From: Corinectria fuckeliana | Lineage: Eukaryota > Ascomycota > Sordariomycetes > Hypocreales > Nectriaceae | Length of the DNA stretch: 51,928 nucleotides | NCBI GenBank assembly: GCA_019137255.1 | Contig: WPDH01000445.1 | Span: 1 to 51,928 of the forward strand | Direction of reading: 5' to 3' | Shown here: piece by piece, positions 10,662 to 22,315 of the stretch | Layout of the letters: every line of letters starts with the position of its first letter | Position numbering within the stretch: position 1 is the first letter of the stretch | Made by a program: the position numbers and the translations under genes | The notes under the pieces: generated by a model | What the model was told of the DNA's origin: nothing | Database searches by the model: none | What the model saw: only the letters and a program-made list of their open reading frames with translations

Positions 10662-12466
10662 GGTGGTAGAGCTCTCCTTTCTGCCAAGACTCCCCCCGAG
10701 AGCGATTGAGCGAAGTGAGTTGGGCTGTTGCAACGGGCGGGTGAGGTTCGAGCGAGCGAGTAACGTGGTCTGGCTCGAGTGAGTGTCGTTGGTGGTGGAG
10801 TTTTGCGCGGATGAGTAACAAAAGCAGAGCCCCCAGAGAAAAGCGCCTTAGTCTAGAAGCTAGAGGGGAGGCTAATAAAAAAGAAACGGGGGGGGGGGGA
10901 ACCTAGAAGAGGTCGAAGAATCCGATAAGAGAGAAGAGGCAGAAAATAGTCAAGTGGTAGTAATAAACCAGCCAGCCCAGGGAGGTTGGTTAGGTTGGTA
11001 GGTAGACTAGTAGTCGAAAATTTATTTGCCTCGCCACTTGGGGTACTACTTTTAGACTTGGGCGCTCATAAGAAGAGGGACAGGGATGTTGCCTGAGCGC
11101 ATGAGTACCTAAAGAGCTGAGAAGCTTGTTCCGGGAACGGGAAGCCAAGGTTTTCGATCGGAAGGGGACCGAGAGAGAGAGAGACTGCAAGCTGCACCTT
11201 TAAAAAGCGAGGGGGAGGAAAATGGTGTTACTTCGTAGGCTGATGTGCCTTGGTGGTTGTCTCCTCGGCTTGCATGTACTCTTGAGTGAGTGGGTGGGTG
11301 GGTGGGAGGGCCCTTGTAAATGTAGTTGGCTGTATGTACTGAGAGGAGAAGAAACGAAGAAAAGAACGAAATAAAACACATGAAGCTGCTGGCAATCAAT
11401 TTATTACCACCTGCTTCCCCCCCTTGTCCCGAACCATTCGACCCAGCCCAGTCATATCCAATCCCCCGAGCCCCCAGTAAATTCGCTTTGTTCATATTCG
11501 TACCCGTTGCTGTATGACTCGAAGGCCGCCGTCGTTCAGGCAAGCCAGGTTCCGTCTTCGGCTCTAATACATACCCAAAAGGTGGGGTTGTTTTTCTTAC
11601 CACTTCTCTTTTTCACGCCCCCACCTTTTCGTCACATCAGGTCACTCCCGCTCTCCCACTAAGGACCTCACTTACACCAACCCACTCGCATCATCCCATC
11701 TTCTCCTTGCAATACCATGCTTCATTGCGCCCCCACCCTTCTTGCTTCTAGCTGACAGGAGACGGGACCCTACTGTAATGCTTCTCTTCCGTCATCATGC
11801 CGCTTCCTTAGTTCCTGCGTTGGCATTATTTTGGTCTTGTGGAGAACCGCCGTGTTCCTATCCCGAAACATCTCAACTCCACCCTTTCGGCATCTTACCT
11901 TACATATGTGTGCTACAAGGTTATACAACGTAACTCCTAATTTATAGATCTAAGCAGTTCACCATCTTGCTTACTTGCGCCATCGCATGCGCATAGTCGC
12001 CCCTATCACTATTGTCTTCATCCTCGCTCGCTCAAATCTAGATTAGGTCCATGAAATCATATGCTCATTTAGTCCAATTGATCAACTCCTATCCGGAGCA
12101 GTGTACACACTAAACAAATCGACCTTTCAGTCAGTCTCCGACAGACTTTCAAATAAAAAAATGGTAAAACGGCCAGCTTGCCACTTGTCACTCCAAGAAT
12201 GCATACATCGAATAAAGATAACCGCTTCTATTGCGTAGGCGGCCCATCCGTTCTCGCCTTCGCCTTCGCCACTCCTTGTCTTGGACCAGAACCAGACCCA
12301 GACCAGATCCCCTCGACAGTCATCGTATCTTCGTCCCGTCGTCCCATCATGATTGACTAGCCCTGTGGGAATGTCGTGTATTAGACCACCCATGTGATGA
12401 ATTTCCCGCCCCAGAACGCCAGGCCTTTCCCAACCATCCCTTTCGGTGCTTGCTTGTGCTTTCGTC
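10662..12466. other. Intergenic region upstream of aspartokinase, downstream of RFX gene
   Basis: About 1.8 kb. It holds the aspartokinase promoter and the 3' flank of the RFX gene. Short TGAGTAA- and TGAGTAC-like words near 10,811 and 11,102 resemble but do not match the Gcn4/Cpc1 site TGASTCA, so I do not call them. A G12 tract lies at 10,888-10,899. No convincing gene. Confidence 0.45.
10888..10899 (+). repeat. G12 homopolymer
   Basis: Twelve consecutive G, about 230 bases upstream of the aspartokinase start codon. Homopolymer of this length may be miscounted by sequencing. Confidence 0.9.
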
Positions 12467-15123
12467 TCACAAGCCAGGCCCGGCAGAGAGCTCTGTGCCG
12501 GCCATCAGGCTCTGGTCCTGGTTATCAGTGCCCGTGAAGCCGAATTTGTCCATCGGGAAGTCCTCCTCGGGCGTCCGGATGCCAATCCCGCTGTCGTCGT
12601 GCATGTCTCCTCCGCTCATCCCCATCGTGTTTTGATTCGTCCGGCTGACGGGCGGAAACGGAGCCCGTCCGGCCTGTCCTTCTGACATGTTGCCTAGGTT
12701 GAGGTCGTCACTGCCGTTACTGTATCGTGATGGTTGCCGACTTGGCTCTCTTAATGAGGCTTGCGGTTGCGTGCTCGCAGTTCCGCTCGTGCTCTGGCTG
12801 AGCTTCTGTTTCATGAAGCCTCCTTGCTCCGCCAGGAAGCACACCATCTCGTCCACCCACGTCTTCGTCACCCACCATGACCCGAAGCTCTTGCCCTGGG
12901 CTAGGGTGAGATCTCTCATCACTGCTGTTCCAACCCTTTCTACACACCACACAATGTCGGCATGTGACGCGTAGGGGAACTTGGCAGGCAGCCCTCGGAA
13001 GAAGCTGACCCACCGGTCCAGCACGTTCTGACCGGATGCCTCCGCCGCGCTCTCTCCGTCCAGCTGCCTCCCGCTACGCGATGCAACATCGCCGTAGATA
13101 GTGAGGCACTCCACTTCCCACGGCACCTTGACGGGGTTGAGGAGTTCTCGCATCTCAGTGAGCAGTAGGTTCACTACGTCGTCCATACCCCTGGTGGGAA
13201 CACACTCTGCGATCTTCCGTGCTCGAATCATGGTGATCCAATCCACATACATCTGGTCGCGGTTGGCTGGGTTGGACAGCATATTGGCAGCGGCGTGAGC
13301 CGTCAAGTTGACTCTTAATGCTCGATCCAGGAGGCCAGCAAAAATGGTTGCCGGTGACTCCTTGGCTCGAATAACGTGATGAGGCTGTCCTTGGAATGAC
13401 TCTCGAATGTGTGTTACCAGCCTCTCCGAAATGTTCCTCAGGGTATCCAAGACGGGTTTGGGAACGACCTGTAGTGTCAATCCAGACACGATCCTCATCA
13501 TCCGCTGGTACAAGACAAAGTCGCATTCCTCGATCCATGGTGCTAATGCAGAGTTTCCAAACAGCTTTTGTACAGGCATTGTCAAGGTCCCCTGAAACGA
13601 CGTGTATAGGTGAAAGAAGGTCTTCTCCCTGCAATAACGGATGCATTCGACTAATGACGTGCAGTGTGATCGATATAGAGCTGATAATGACTTGGCGGCA
13701 TCGGGGTCTGTCCCTTGTGGCAGGTAGGACTCTATGGAGGGGAGGGCGAGGGGATCTGATTGCTCAAACGATTCCTCGCTTTCTGGTTGGAACGCAAGTT
13801 CGAGCATCGTCTTGGTAGAGGTGGTGTGTAGATGGTCGATGCTGGCCAAGTCGGGCTGGTTGTATAAGCTGTGTGTCCTGCTTCCGAGCCGCCTTGGGGC
13901 GGGCGTGTTCCTGGCATCGTGCCCAATGTGTGGGGATGGTAAGGGGTCGCGGCCTAGGTTGGCGCTTGATTGTGCTGGTGCGGTGCTGGAGGCTGGTTAA
14001 CATTTATGTTGATTTTTATGTCTGGCTGGACTGAACCTACTTGAAGCTCTGAGAGAAGCTGCTGGCCTCCGGCAGCGGCCGGGGAGGCTGAGATGAGGGT
14101 TCTCGGATATCGGGCTGGTCGTCGACCAGAGTGAAGTTTACGTAGTGATACTTGGACTCGCCTCTAACACCGAGACGTCTAGTCTTGAGCCCGGGGAACA
14201 GAACACGGACCAGCTTGCCGAAGCTGGCAGGGTTGAGGACGGTAATCCTTTCAGTTGCACATCGCGACGCATAGTTGGCGTAGACTCGACCGCGAGGGAC
14301 CGAGCCCTTGCCCTTTGTGCAGACAGAGTTGATCCTGTAGACGTTAGCACGTAGCCACCAAGCCTCTTGATCGCATTGGCATACCAGAGCATGGCAAACA
14401 CCTGGCGGGTTCGCTCCGAATTGGGACCCCGTTCATTACCATGCAGCTCTCCCGCCACGTCCTGCAAGTTGCGATGCCTGTTGGCACCGAAGAGCTGTCG
14501 CATCTCCAGCTCATTGTTGGCACTGGATCGTGATGAAGTGGGCTTGGGAGGCCCGACGATGCCGACCATGGAGTCGGCCTCCTCGTTTTCGTCACGCTCC
14601 ATCATCTGACTCTCACCCTCGGTGAAGCTCGTGTTGTTGGCGTACTGCTCAGAGGGAAGCGCATGGCGGGACATTTGATGCTTCTGCTGGAATTGCATGG
14701 CATGGCCCATAGCAGCACTCATAGACGCATCCATAGGGAACTCCTGGCCAGTGGCCTGCATATGGGTTGCAGCCTGCAAGATCATATCCTCGGGGGACAT
14801 CTGAGGAGCGGCGGCCATGTCCTTGGGATGGCCATGGTCATTGGGGAGCCATTGCCCGGAATACATATCGGAAGAATCGGCAAAGCCAGACTGGTCGAGG
14901 CTGGGCTGGGCGGTGACGCTATGAACGGAGGTGGTGGAGGCACGAGAGAGCGGACGCTTTCTCGACTTGATGGCGACACGGGCAGCTGGATTATCCACTG
15001 GGAAGTAATTGTCAGCAGACGTGTCTTTGCATTGGGTGTGCGAGAAGGTTGTGTGGAGGTATAAGGTGGTGTTGTGGTTGTGGTTGGAGTTTTCGGGGAG
15101 GAGAAGGACGTACTTTGCTCCAT
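12467..15123 (-). CDS. rfx1: RFX-family winged-helix transcription factor (Rfx1/Crt1/Sak1-like), 811 aa
   Basis: Exons 15123-15114, 14997-14385, 14334-14041 and 13985-12467. The first coding exon is just 10 bases (ATGGAGCAAA) and joins TG to remake a Met codon (MEQMDN...). The next two exons encode the RFX DNA-binding domain, residues 197-275: SERTRQVFAMLW splices to INSVC, then VPRGRVYANYASRC, NPASFGKLVRVLFP, RRLGVRGESKYHYVNF. The remaining 530 or so residues match the conserved helical/dimerisation region of fungal RFX, with a Ser/Gln-rich C-terminal tail. RFX proteins bind the X-box; Crt1 represses ribonucleotide reductase and DNA-damage genes, and fungal orthologues affect genome integrity and development. 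Divergent from yop1 with 1.85 kb between. Confidence 0.93.
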
Positions 15124-15393
15124 GTTGTGAGGGATGCTGTGTTGATTAGACTCGAGGAATTTGTGGGTTACCGAACAACAAACATTGGCCGGGTCCGAAT
15201 GCGACGACACAATAACAATGAGTCCGGCAGGCCGGGGGGGAAAAGGTCGACGACAGCAGCGATGGGGAAAAGCGACGGCAGTATGAGAGAGATATGCTGC
15301 GCTTCCAATGTTCTTGCGCAAAGGCGCTGTACTTGGCTGTCTGGAGGCGCGGCTGGATGTTAGAGTGAGGCTGTTGTTGTGCTTTCGTTTCCT

Positions 15394-15407
15394 GTTGCGA
15401 GGCCAAC
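15394..15407 (+). promoter_or_regulatory. X-box-like site in the rfx1 promoter
   Basis: GTTGCGAGGCCAAC differs at three of 14 positions from the X-box consensus GTTGCCATGGCAAC and keeps both outer half-site ends. It lies about 270 bases upstream of the rfx1 start. Autoregulation through X-boxes is known for yeast Crt1; here it is only suggested. Confidence 0.35.
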
Positions 15408-16619
15408 GAGCCCAGGAGGAGAAAAGAGGGACGGCAAGACGGGTCAGCAGCAGCGGCCAGGCCGAGCCTTAGGTAAGCGTGTGTCTGGGCAAACTGAATT
15501 AGCCGAAATTCGAAATTCCTTACAGCCCGGGGTTTGGTGCTGCGATTGGTGCAAGCCGTTTGTGGCTGGTGGATTTCGCTGGTCTGACCCTTTTTGTTGT
15601 GCTTGGTGAGACGAGTACGTACCGGGGCGGTTCTCACCTGTTCATTGTTGTACTGTAGTGCTCTGCCCGGTGGCCTGGGGGTGGCTGGGTGGGCCACGGG
15701 TAGCTGTGATGCCCTGGCATGCGGTGAGTGGCATGGTATGTAGGTCTGCCCGCTTGACCTGGAACAAGTGGAAATGCCCGGGATCATCCCTCGTTGCCCT
15801 GCGATATCAAAACATTCTCACCGGAAGATGGATACAGAGTACGGCAGTAGCTTGGTCCCTTGAGGCCAGCGGAAGAAGCTGGAAGCATTTTATCTGTTTC
15901 TTTGCAGCAACTCAAATCACCCGCGCCTAGGCTGACATTGTTATTGTTAAGAGAGAGACACGCGATCACACATACTTACCTACATAGTAGTACACACACG
16001 CTGCATGCTGCCCGTGGAGTGGAGACGCCGTCAGTCACTGCTGCGAACTGCTACTACCACTGTCGCGGGCACACCGTACCTCGTAGATTACATGACCCGG
16101 TACTAGGGGCCGGAGTAATCTACATGGAATAATCCGGACGGGATGGACGAAGCTAGAAGATCTACGGAGTGCCTCACATATTAATTATGGTAGCATCACG
16201 TATGGAGTATTCTGGGTGGCTCTGGGAGAGAGAGGGAGGCATCAGTCTCACAGCAGCATGCATTCAAGTCAAGCCCAGCATTCAAGGCAGAGCAGCAATG
16301 ATGTAACCAGCCGAGTCAAGTATTCGTACTTACAGCTGCTGGCTGAGGAAAAATACATGTCAATGACGTGCACGGCCCGCATCTAGCCCAAGTACCTCCC
16401 GCTACCTCCCGCTCTATCGGCTACCCGAATCCCTAGTAGTACATACTTCGTAGTAACAGCTCCTCACCTCAAGGGGGCCAGGGAAAACCCTCCGGAGCGG
16501 GCGTACTCCGTACGACGTAGGGTAATTACTCTAGTATTGTGCTGGTCTGCACAAACATGCATTACACTGTCTCAGGAGCTGACTGATTAAGTCGCTCCAG
16601 CTGCTTTGCCTTTCTCGGG

Positions 16620-16770
16620 CTGTCTTTGTCGTCTTCCACTCTCGTCGTCACTCTTCCCTTCTTTCTCCCTCCTCGCCTCCTCGAGTCATCGTCAGCTGCT
16701 GCTCCCACTTGCACCTTCTGCACCACGCCTCCACCTCCCGCACCTCCTGCACCTCCTGCACATCTCCCAG
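16620..16770 (+). promoter_or_regulatory. CT-rich promoter tract of yop1
   Basis: Long pyrimidine-rich stretch with short repeats such as CACCTCCTGCACCTCCTGCA, 200-360 bases upstream of the yop1 ATG. CT-rich tracts are common just upstream of transcription starts of highly expressed fungal genes. Confidence 0.4.
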
Positions 16771-16978
16771 AAGGGTCACAAGCCACTGACGCCGCGTCAA
16801 TTTTCTACCCGCTTCCAAGATTCCGCTTCTTCTGCTAGCTGCTAGCGTCGCGATAAAAGCTTCCTGCTACCCGACCTTGCCTTTTCCCCTTATAACCAAA
16901 CTACGTACATCTAATTTAGCTGTCCTCGACACACACAATCCCCCGACTCACATCCATTTATCCATCAAATCCGCAGAA

Positions 16979-17726
16979 ATGTCCGCTCAAGATAAGGCCC
17001 AACAGTACCTCGGTCAGCTCGATCGTGAGGTTCGTTTTGCTCCCTGATTGCGCCTGCTACGGGCGCATCCCTTTTTCTGGCTGTCGCCGGTTGATCCGCT
17101 CAATGACGCTGACTGCGACACCATCGATATAGCTGTCCAAATACCCCGCCCTGAACAACCTCGAGAAGACTGCCGGCGTCCCCAAGGCCTACGCCGTTAT
17201 TGGATTCGGCGCCCTCTACTTCTTTCTCATCATCTTCAACCTCGGCGGCCAGCTCCTGACCAACTTCGCCGGCTTTGTCATTCCCAGCTACTACTCGCTG
17301 TCCGCCCTCTTCAGCGCCAACAAGGAGGATGACACCCAGTGGTTGACCGTTCGTGACGCCCGAGAGCTTACTGTTTTGGCGTTGGATCGCTAACCTTGCT
17401 GCAGTACTGGGTCGTGTTCTCTCTCTTCACCGTTGTCGAGAGCTTCATCCAGGTTGTCTACTGGTTCCCCTTCTACTATGTCTTCAAGTTTGTGTTCCTC
17501 CTGTGGCTCTCCCTGCCTGCCTTCCGGTAAGTCATGATCCTTTCTCTCCGCCTTTCTCCGGGCACATCTGCTGTCTTACCTCGACAAATACTGACCAAAT
17601 ATCAGTGGTGCTGAGCTCGTCTTCCGATCTTTCCTGGCCCCTACTCTCGGCCGATACTTCCAGTCTACTGGATCGACTGCCTCTGGCCTCCGCGCTAAGG
17701 CTGACGGTCTTGACAAGACCGAATAA
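16979..17726 (+). CDS. yop1: Yop1 (DP1/TB2/HVA22, REEP family) ER-shaping protein, 169 aa
   Basis: Exons 16979-17029, 17133-17348, 17405-17526 and 17606-17726; frame closes exactly. Two hydrophobic hairpins are clear: about residues 36-75 (YAVIGFGALYFFLIIF...) and about 90-130 (YWVVFSLFTVVESF..., then FPFYYVFKFVFLLWLSLPAF), with the family's GAELVFRSFL segment after them. Yop1 works with reticulons to curve tubular ER membrane and interacts with Rab/Yip1 proteins. Length (169 aa) matches fungal Yop1. The tail is short and hydrophilic. Divergent from rfx1. Confidence 0.95.
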
Positions 17727-18991
17727 ACGGCCCACTGGCTACTGCTTGGCCGCTAAATCTAGGGCGCACACTCACTCTGCGCATCCCCGGGGCCAAGATC
17801 GATTCGAATCACGACGTACACGGGAAACGATATGCCCCTTGGTATCTTAAGGACAGTGCGTGAGACGCGATAAGGGGTCTCGCTAAGTTATGAATAAGTG
17901 GAGGATAGTTTGGGAGCGGTGATCGGTTACTTTTTGGCACAGTCATGTGGTATGGCCACATTGTAATGTACGCTGCTCTTCTGTTGCGCTGGGACTCTCG
18001 TTAGATGGCGGCTGCTGGAAGCTTGATAACACGTTTCGCGATACGTCTCGCCTGCTCCGTCTCCACAACCTTGTATACGTGGTTTGCGCCAAACGGTGAC
18101 TTTCTGTTTGTTTATGAGCCGTGCTCTTCGGGCTGTACCGTAACCATTCAACCTGTAAGCCTATTCTTTCTCTACTATGCCACTTGCTATCTGTATCAGG
18201 AGCTGCCCTAATACCCTGACGCACTTGATGCCTTAACGATCCAACGCCAGTATGCTCAAATACCCTGATGCCCTGCTACCCTGCTGCACCAAAAGCCCAA
18301 TAACCTCTATTATTGTTGAAACCTGGTCTAGAAGGGGAGATAAAATATAAAGAGCGAAAGCTAGTACAGACACTGCACAGCCTGAACAACACGACTCTTG
18401 TTTATCTTAATCTGGCTTCATGATGGATTGCGAGCTTTGAACCCAATCCTGCGTCATAGGATGGATACTCGGTGCCTGGCTTGCATCTGCCCCTCTCCGC
18501 TCTCCCGCTGTAGATTGTGCGCAACGACGTAATCGTCCATTGCTTACTGGCGCCTATCGATCTCGAGGCTAGCACCCCCAAAGTCACGTATCTACTACGT
18601 ACTAAGTAGATAGATACTAGCAGTTGCTACGGGTCGTTTTAGCTTACCCCTGGTCCACATCAGCTCAGGCCAGCTTATCGTAGCCATGAGCCGAACTGTG
18701 GCGGTGCTCTTTAGCTGCTGCGCCTCACCCTGACCGGCGCCGGCTTGGCACATCCGCCGTTTGGGATACGGCCCGTCATCCATGCTTTCGTACTTCGTAC
18801 TGTCGCGCGGCCTCCTGATTCTTCAACCTTTCACGAGCCGACCCCCTTCACGAACTCACAATGCCACCGTGTGATCGATGACAAGCCCAGCGTCAACCAA
18901 AGGCTCCTCGAGTTGCCCACCTCTTCCCCGATAAACCAGCCGTGGATCGGACTAAAGGCGATTGCCCCCCCCTGGAGGGCATGCAGTCGTC
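17727..18991. other. Intergenic region yop1-mid1
   Basis: 1.26 kb holding the yop1 3' UTR and mid1 promoter. An imperfect CTACCCTG/ATACCCTGATGCC repeat lies near 18,210-18,290. No gene or tRNA found. Confidence 0.45.
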
Positions 18992-20905
18992 ATGCAACTC
19001 AGCCCTCTCCAGTCGCGACTTGCAGCGTCGTTTGGTGCTTCTCTGGTGATTTTCGCCCTGTACTTATTGCTCTTCTCACCGAGCTTTGCTTCCGCTACCG
19101 AATTGCCCTTCGAGAACGTCGTCCGCGCCGAACAGCCCCTCGAGCTCTCCGATGCATTGGATATTTCTTACGAACCTGACTTCGCCGCATTCGACCGCAG
19201 CATCATTGGCAGAGCACCAGTCGGGGTGACGCCTCTCATGAACAATCTTGCCCAGTCAACGAATCTGGACCCAAGCAACACTGTATGCTATATGATCGAG
19301 AAGAGCACCGTCTTCAGCACTGATGCGATCGCTGCCCGGAGTGTTGAAGATGGCGAATTGACGGAAGGACTCAACGACGAAGGCCCCGAGCTTTCACGCC
19401 GGGCGCAGTCCAAAACTGTCTACATCTCGGCCAATACATGCCTCCAACCTGGGTTGACCAAGAACGGGGAGGAAGTTGAGGCGCCTCAAATGAAGCTCTA
19501 CATCTCAACTACGGACGACATTCAATGCCCTGGTCCTTCCAAGGATACCTCTAAGATGAGGGTGGTGGAGTTCAATGAAGGCGCTGTCATGTACAGTCTC
19601 AACGCCACGGGGAATGTCTACATTGGCGTATCAGCTCCCAACATTACCAGCAACTATAGCGAAACGTACAATTTCGAGATTGCTATTTCCCTTGACGAAT
19701 ACTATCATAAGTATGACAACCAGAACGGTTCCCAGTTGTTGTGGATGGACAGCGACTCAAGTTCTGTCCTCCTTGTTACCCGGAACATCACCCAAAACGC
19801 CACCGACACTGGCGAGATCATGAAGGCCCAACTTCCTTATGACATTTTTATGCAGAACAACAACTCGAGCTCTCTCGATGGACTTCGACACTCGGTCTGT
19901 GGCTTGAAGAACAAGGCCCAGCTTTCGGCAGTTGTAAATGAGCCTGGCAAAGGTACCGACAGGATCACGACGGTAATGACGACTCGCGGCCCTGGGGGTT
20001 TGCCCAAACAGCAATTTTATGTCGTTGGACTGGATTCGAGTTCCTCCTACTCTGGCATTCTTGTCAAGAGGGCAAATGGAACCTCCTCCGATACCAAGCG
20101 TGCAGAGAGCAGCGTGGGAGGCGGAGGGACCGTCTTCCGAGCCACCGACTTTCAGACGTCGTCTGGTAAGCTTAGCGCCCGAGAGCATGTGACAAAGTGA
20201 CGACTAACGTGGGACACAGGGACAAACTGCAAAGTGGTGACAGATCTGGAGTTTTGCGATGAGATCCAGTATGCCGTCCCCGGCAACGACGACAAGTACA
20301 ACAACACGGAACTCGCTAAAGTCTACGACAACTATGCCAAGAAAATGTACGGCAACTTCGAGAAGGTACTGATGCAGGTGTCCTGTGAAGCGCCGCCCCA
20401 GTCGCTCTACTCGCTCGCCCGCAACTGCAACGACTGCAAGGCGGCCTACAAGCGTTGGCTCTGCACCGTTAGCATCCCGCGGTGCGAGGACTTTATGAGC
20501 ACCGGCAACTTCAGCATCACCCGCAACGTCGCCCAGGCCTTCCCCAACGGCACCAAGCTCCCCTTGGAGCAGCGCAAGAAGCTCGGCCAGACGCCCGCCT
20601 TCAACGCCTCGCGCAACTCCTTCATCGACAAGACCATCAAGCCCGGGCCGTACAAGGAACTCCTCCCATGTGACGACCTTTGCTACGAGGTTGTCCAGTC
20701 CTGCCCAGCAGCCATTGGCTTCATTTGTCCGCAGCCCGGCTTCCTCAGCTTCAACGTCAGTTACGGCCGGCGCGAAAGGCAGAGCTCCTCCGTGACCTGC
20801 AACTACCCTGGCGAGGCGCGGACCAAGATCAGCGCAGCGGCAGGCATTGTACCCGGCGCATTGCTCCTGGGTGCGCTGCCGCTGATGATGTGGGTGGGCG
20901 TATGA
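18992..20905 (+). CDS. mid1: Mid1 stretch-activated calcium channel component, 619 aa
   Basis: Exons 18992-20165 and 20220-20905; the 54-base intron (donor GTAAGC, branch GACTAAC) splits a Gly codon. The start is the only ATG in frame after an upstream stop. Residues 1-38 form a hydrophobic signal (LVIFALYLLLFSPSFASA). The ectodomain has many N-glycosylation sites (NIT, NYS, NGS, NAT, NNSS). The second exon carries the conserved cysteine-rich Mid1 region (CEAPPQSLYSLARNCNDCKAAY, then CTVSIPRC, CDDLCYEVVQSCP), followed by a hydrophobic C-terminal stretch. Mid1 pairs with Cch1 to form the high-affinity calcium influx system used in stress, tip growth and mating; Cch1 is not in this window. Family call is firm. 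Confidence 0.92.
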
Positions 20906-21387
20906 GCTATAATGCCCTGAACTGTTTGTCGCTTTTCATTTTCGTTTTCATTTTCATGGGACGTAGGCTTTTTGTATACATAATCGAAACGGCGTTGGCG
21001 GACCTGGTCGTGGATGACTGACCTAAAGAGGAATAGAGGACTTGACTTGCTCTCCTTTACAGGGCACAAATCAGGTTGGAGTTTATGTATCACGGACGTT
21101 GTGGTTTGGTTGCAAATGCGTTCTCCGTCACGTCCTCGACACTTCGAGGTATAGACTTGGAGGCGGGCTGTTACAAACATTCGGTATTATGATGTCTCGT
21201 GCAATGTACGAAAAAAAAAAGACTTCATTATTTTGTTGTACACGGATGGCCTCTAGGCGAGTCCCGCAGGTTGTGTATGTTATAGAGCGTACTGCGACGA
21301 GATATCAAAACCTTGTAGCGCTTCTTAACTAGTAGCCTTTGTCGCATTTCTCCTCTTGTAGAACTCTTCTTCTTTTCCCAGTGCCCG
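20906..21387. other. Convergent 3' intergenic region
   Basis: 482 bases between the 3' ends of mid1 (+) and the small membrane-protein gene (-). No gene seen; expected to hold both 3' UTRs. Confidence 0.5.
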
Positions 21388-21819
21388 TCATGAGCTCTTG
21401 TCCTCCACCGCACCTTCTGCCTTGACCTGGTGCTCCTTCACCGTGGCTTCGAGACCGGCAATCGTCGCTGCGCAATATCAGCATATCGTTTCCATTTAAG
21501 CTACAGGCCGGGAGGAAAGGTTGTACCGTCTCGCTCGGCGCGGATCTCGTCTGTCTCGGCCTTCGTCCACGCCCAGTACGCGAGCTGATACGTGAAGACG
21601 GCGATGAGTACGGTCTTGGCGACGGGCCGGGTGAACTGCTTGTAGAATAAGGACTGCGCAGTCGTTAGGACTTTTCGAAACGGGGGGGAGTCGTGGGTGA
21701 TGCGTTACCGTAGGGCCGGGCTGCTTCTTGGTTGAGTAGGATTTCCTCCAGGCCGTGTTGGCGAGCCTCGCCGTCGTCTGCAGCGCCACCGCAGAGCGGA
21801 GTTTCGAAAGAGCCGTCAT
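21388..21819 (-). CDS. Small mitochondrial-type single-pass membrane protein, 105 aa
   Basis: Exons 21819-21709, 21653-21527 and 21467-21388; introns of 55 and 59 bases, the first with a CTAAC branch site. Residues 1-30 look like a mitochondrial presequence: rich in Arg/Ser/Ala/Thr with no acidic residue. One hydrophobic segment lies near residues 47-66 (PVAKTVLIAVFTYQLAYWAW). The C-terminal 35 residues are charged and helical (KAETDEIRAERD, then TVKEHQVKAEGAVEDK). This is the layout of a small inner-membrane protein, but I cannot assign a named family; it does not match ATP synthase g or e as I know them. Divergent from RAMP4 across about 500 bases. Confidence 0.75.
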
Positions 21820-22315
21820 CGCAGGTCCTTGTCGTTGCGCAAATGGGGGGTCGTCTCCTCCAACAGACGGGCTTGCTGGCTGGACTGGCGCAAAAGGGTC
21901 AATGGACGATCGCCCGATAGATAAGCCCTGTTATCATGGACCGCCCAAAGCCAGACAAGGCTGCGACTGGCGTGGCGGTGCCGGACCCCTCCTTGTGGGG
22001 CCGGAGCTTGCAGTGGGCCGGGGAAAAGAGTGGAGGCCCAGCGCGGCGTGTGAGTGGTGGCTTTTCCGCTTTTCCCCTTTGGCAGGGGGGGCGGAATCTA
22101 AACACATGTCCCCAAAATTCCAGCACGGCTGAAATCTGTCCCCTTGGATCATCATCGTTCGGCTCGCAAGCTTGGCTACGTATTTAAACCCACACTCATT
22201 CGCGACACCTGCACGAACAAGTCAATCAGTCGCGCTTCATATCCGGGCGACCACCACCTGAATCTAAACCACGCTTGCATCCTTTGCCGTATTCCTACCA
22301 CACAGAAACAAAATC
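21820..22315. promoter_or_regulatory. Bidirectional promoter region
   Basis: 496 bases between divergent start codons of the small mitochondrial-type gene (-) and the RAMP4 gene (+). No ORF of interest. Confidence 0.5.
22191..22198 (+). promoter_or_regulatory. TATA box of the RAMP4 gene
   Basis: TATTTAAA 118 bases upstream of the ATG at 22,316, a good core-promoter position. Confidence 0.5.

Larger units (their letters stand above)
15124..16978. other. Long divergent promoter region between rfx1 and yop1
   Basis: 1.85 kb with no convincing ORF. It includes an X-box-like site at 15,394-15,407, repeated CGGAGTA/TACTCCG words near 16,110, 16,150 and 16,505, and a CT-rich tract around 16,620-16,770 on the yop1 side. 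A length like this suits a regulated transcription-factor gene with a long 5' UTR, which may hold further non-coding exons. Confidence 0.5.

Noticed and set aside
10811..11110. Gcn4/Cpc1-like TGAGTAA and TGAGTAC words upstream of aspartokinase
   Set aside because: Each misses the TGASTCA core by one base and several similar words occur by chance nearby.
11109..11603. 164-residue minus-strand ORF upstream of aspartokinase
   Set aside because: Low-complexity, no homology features, no conserved splice pattern; likely chance.
15146..15787. 213-residue minus-strand ORF upstream of rfx1
   Set aside because: No domain or signal features; lies in the long promoter/leader region and reads like chance.
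17790..17825. TTCGAAT-type tRNA T-loop look-alike
   Set aside because: The flanking bases do not form a T-arm stem and no D-arm or anticodon arm fits; not a tRNA.
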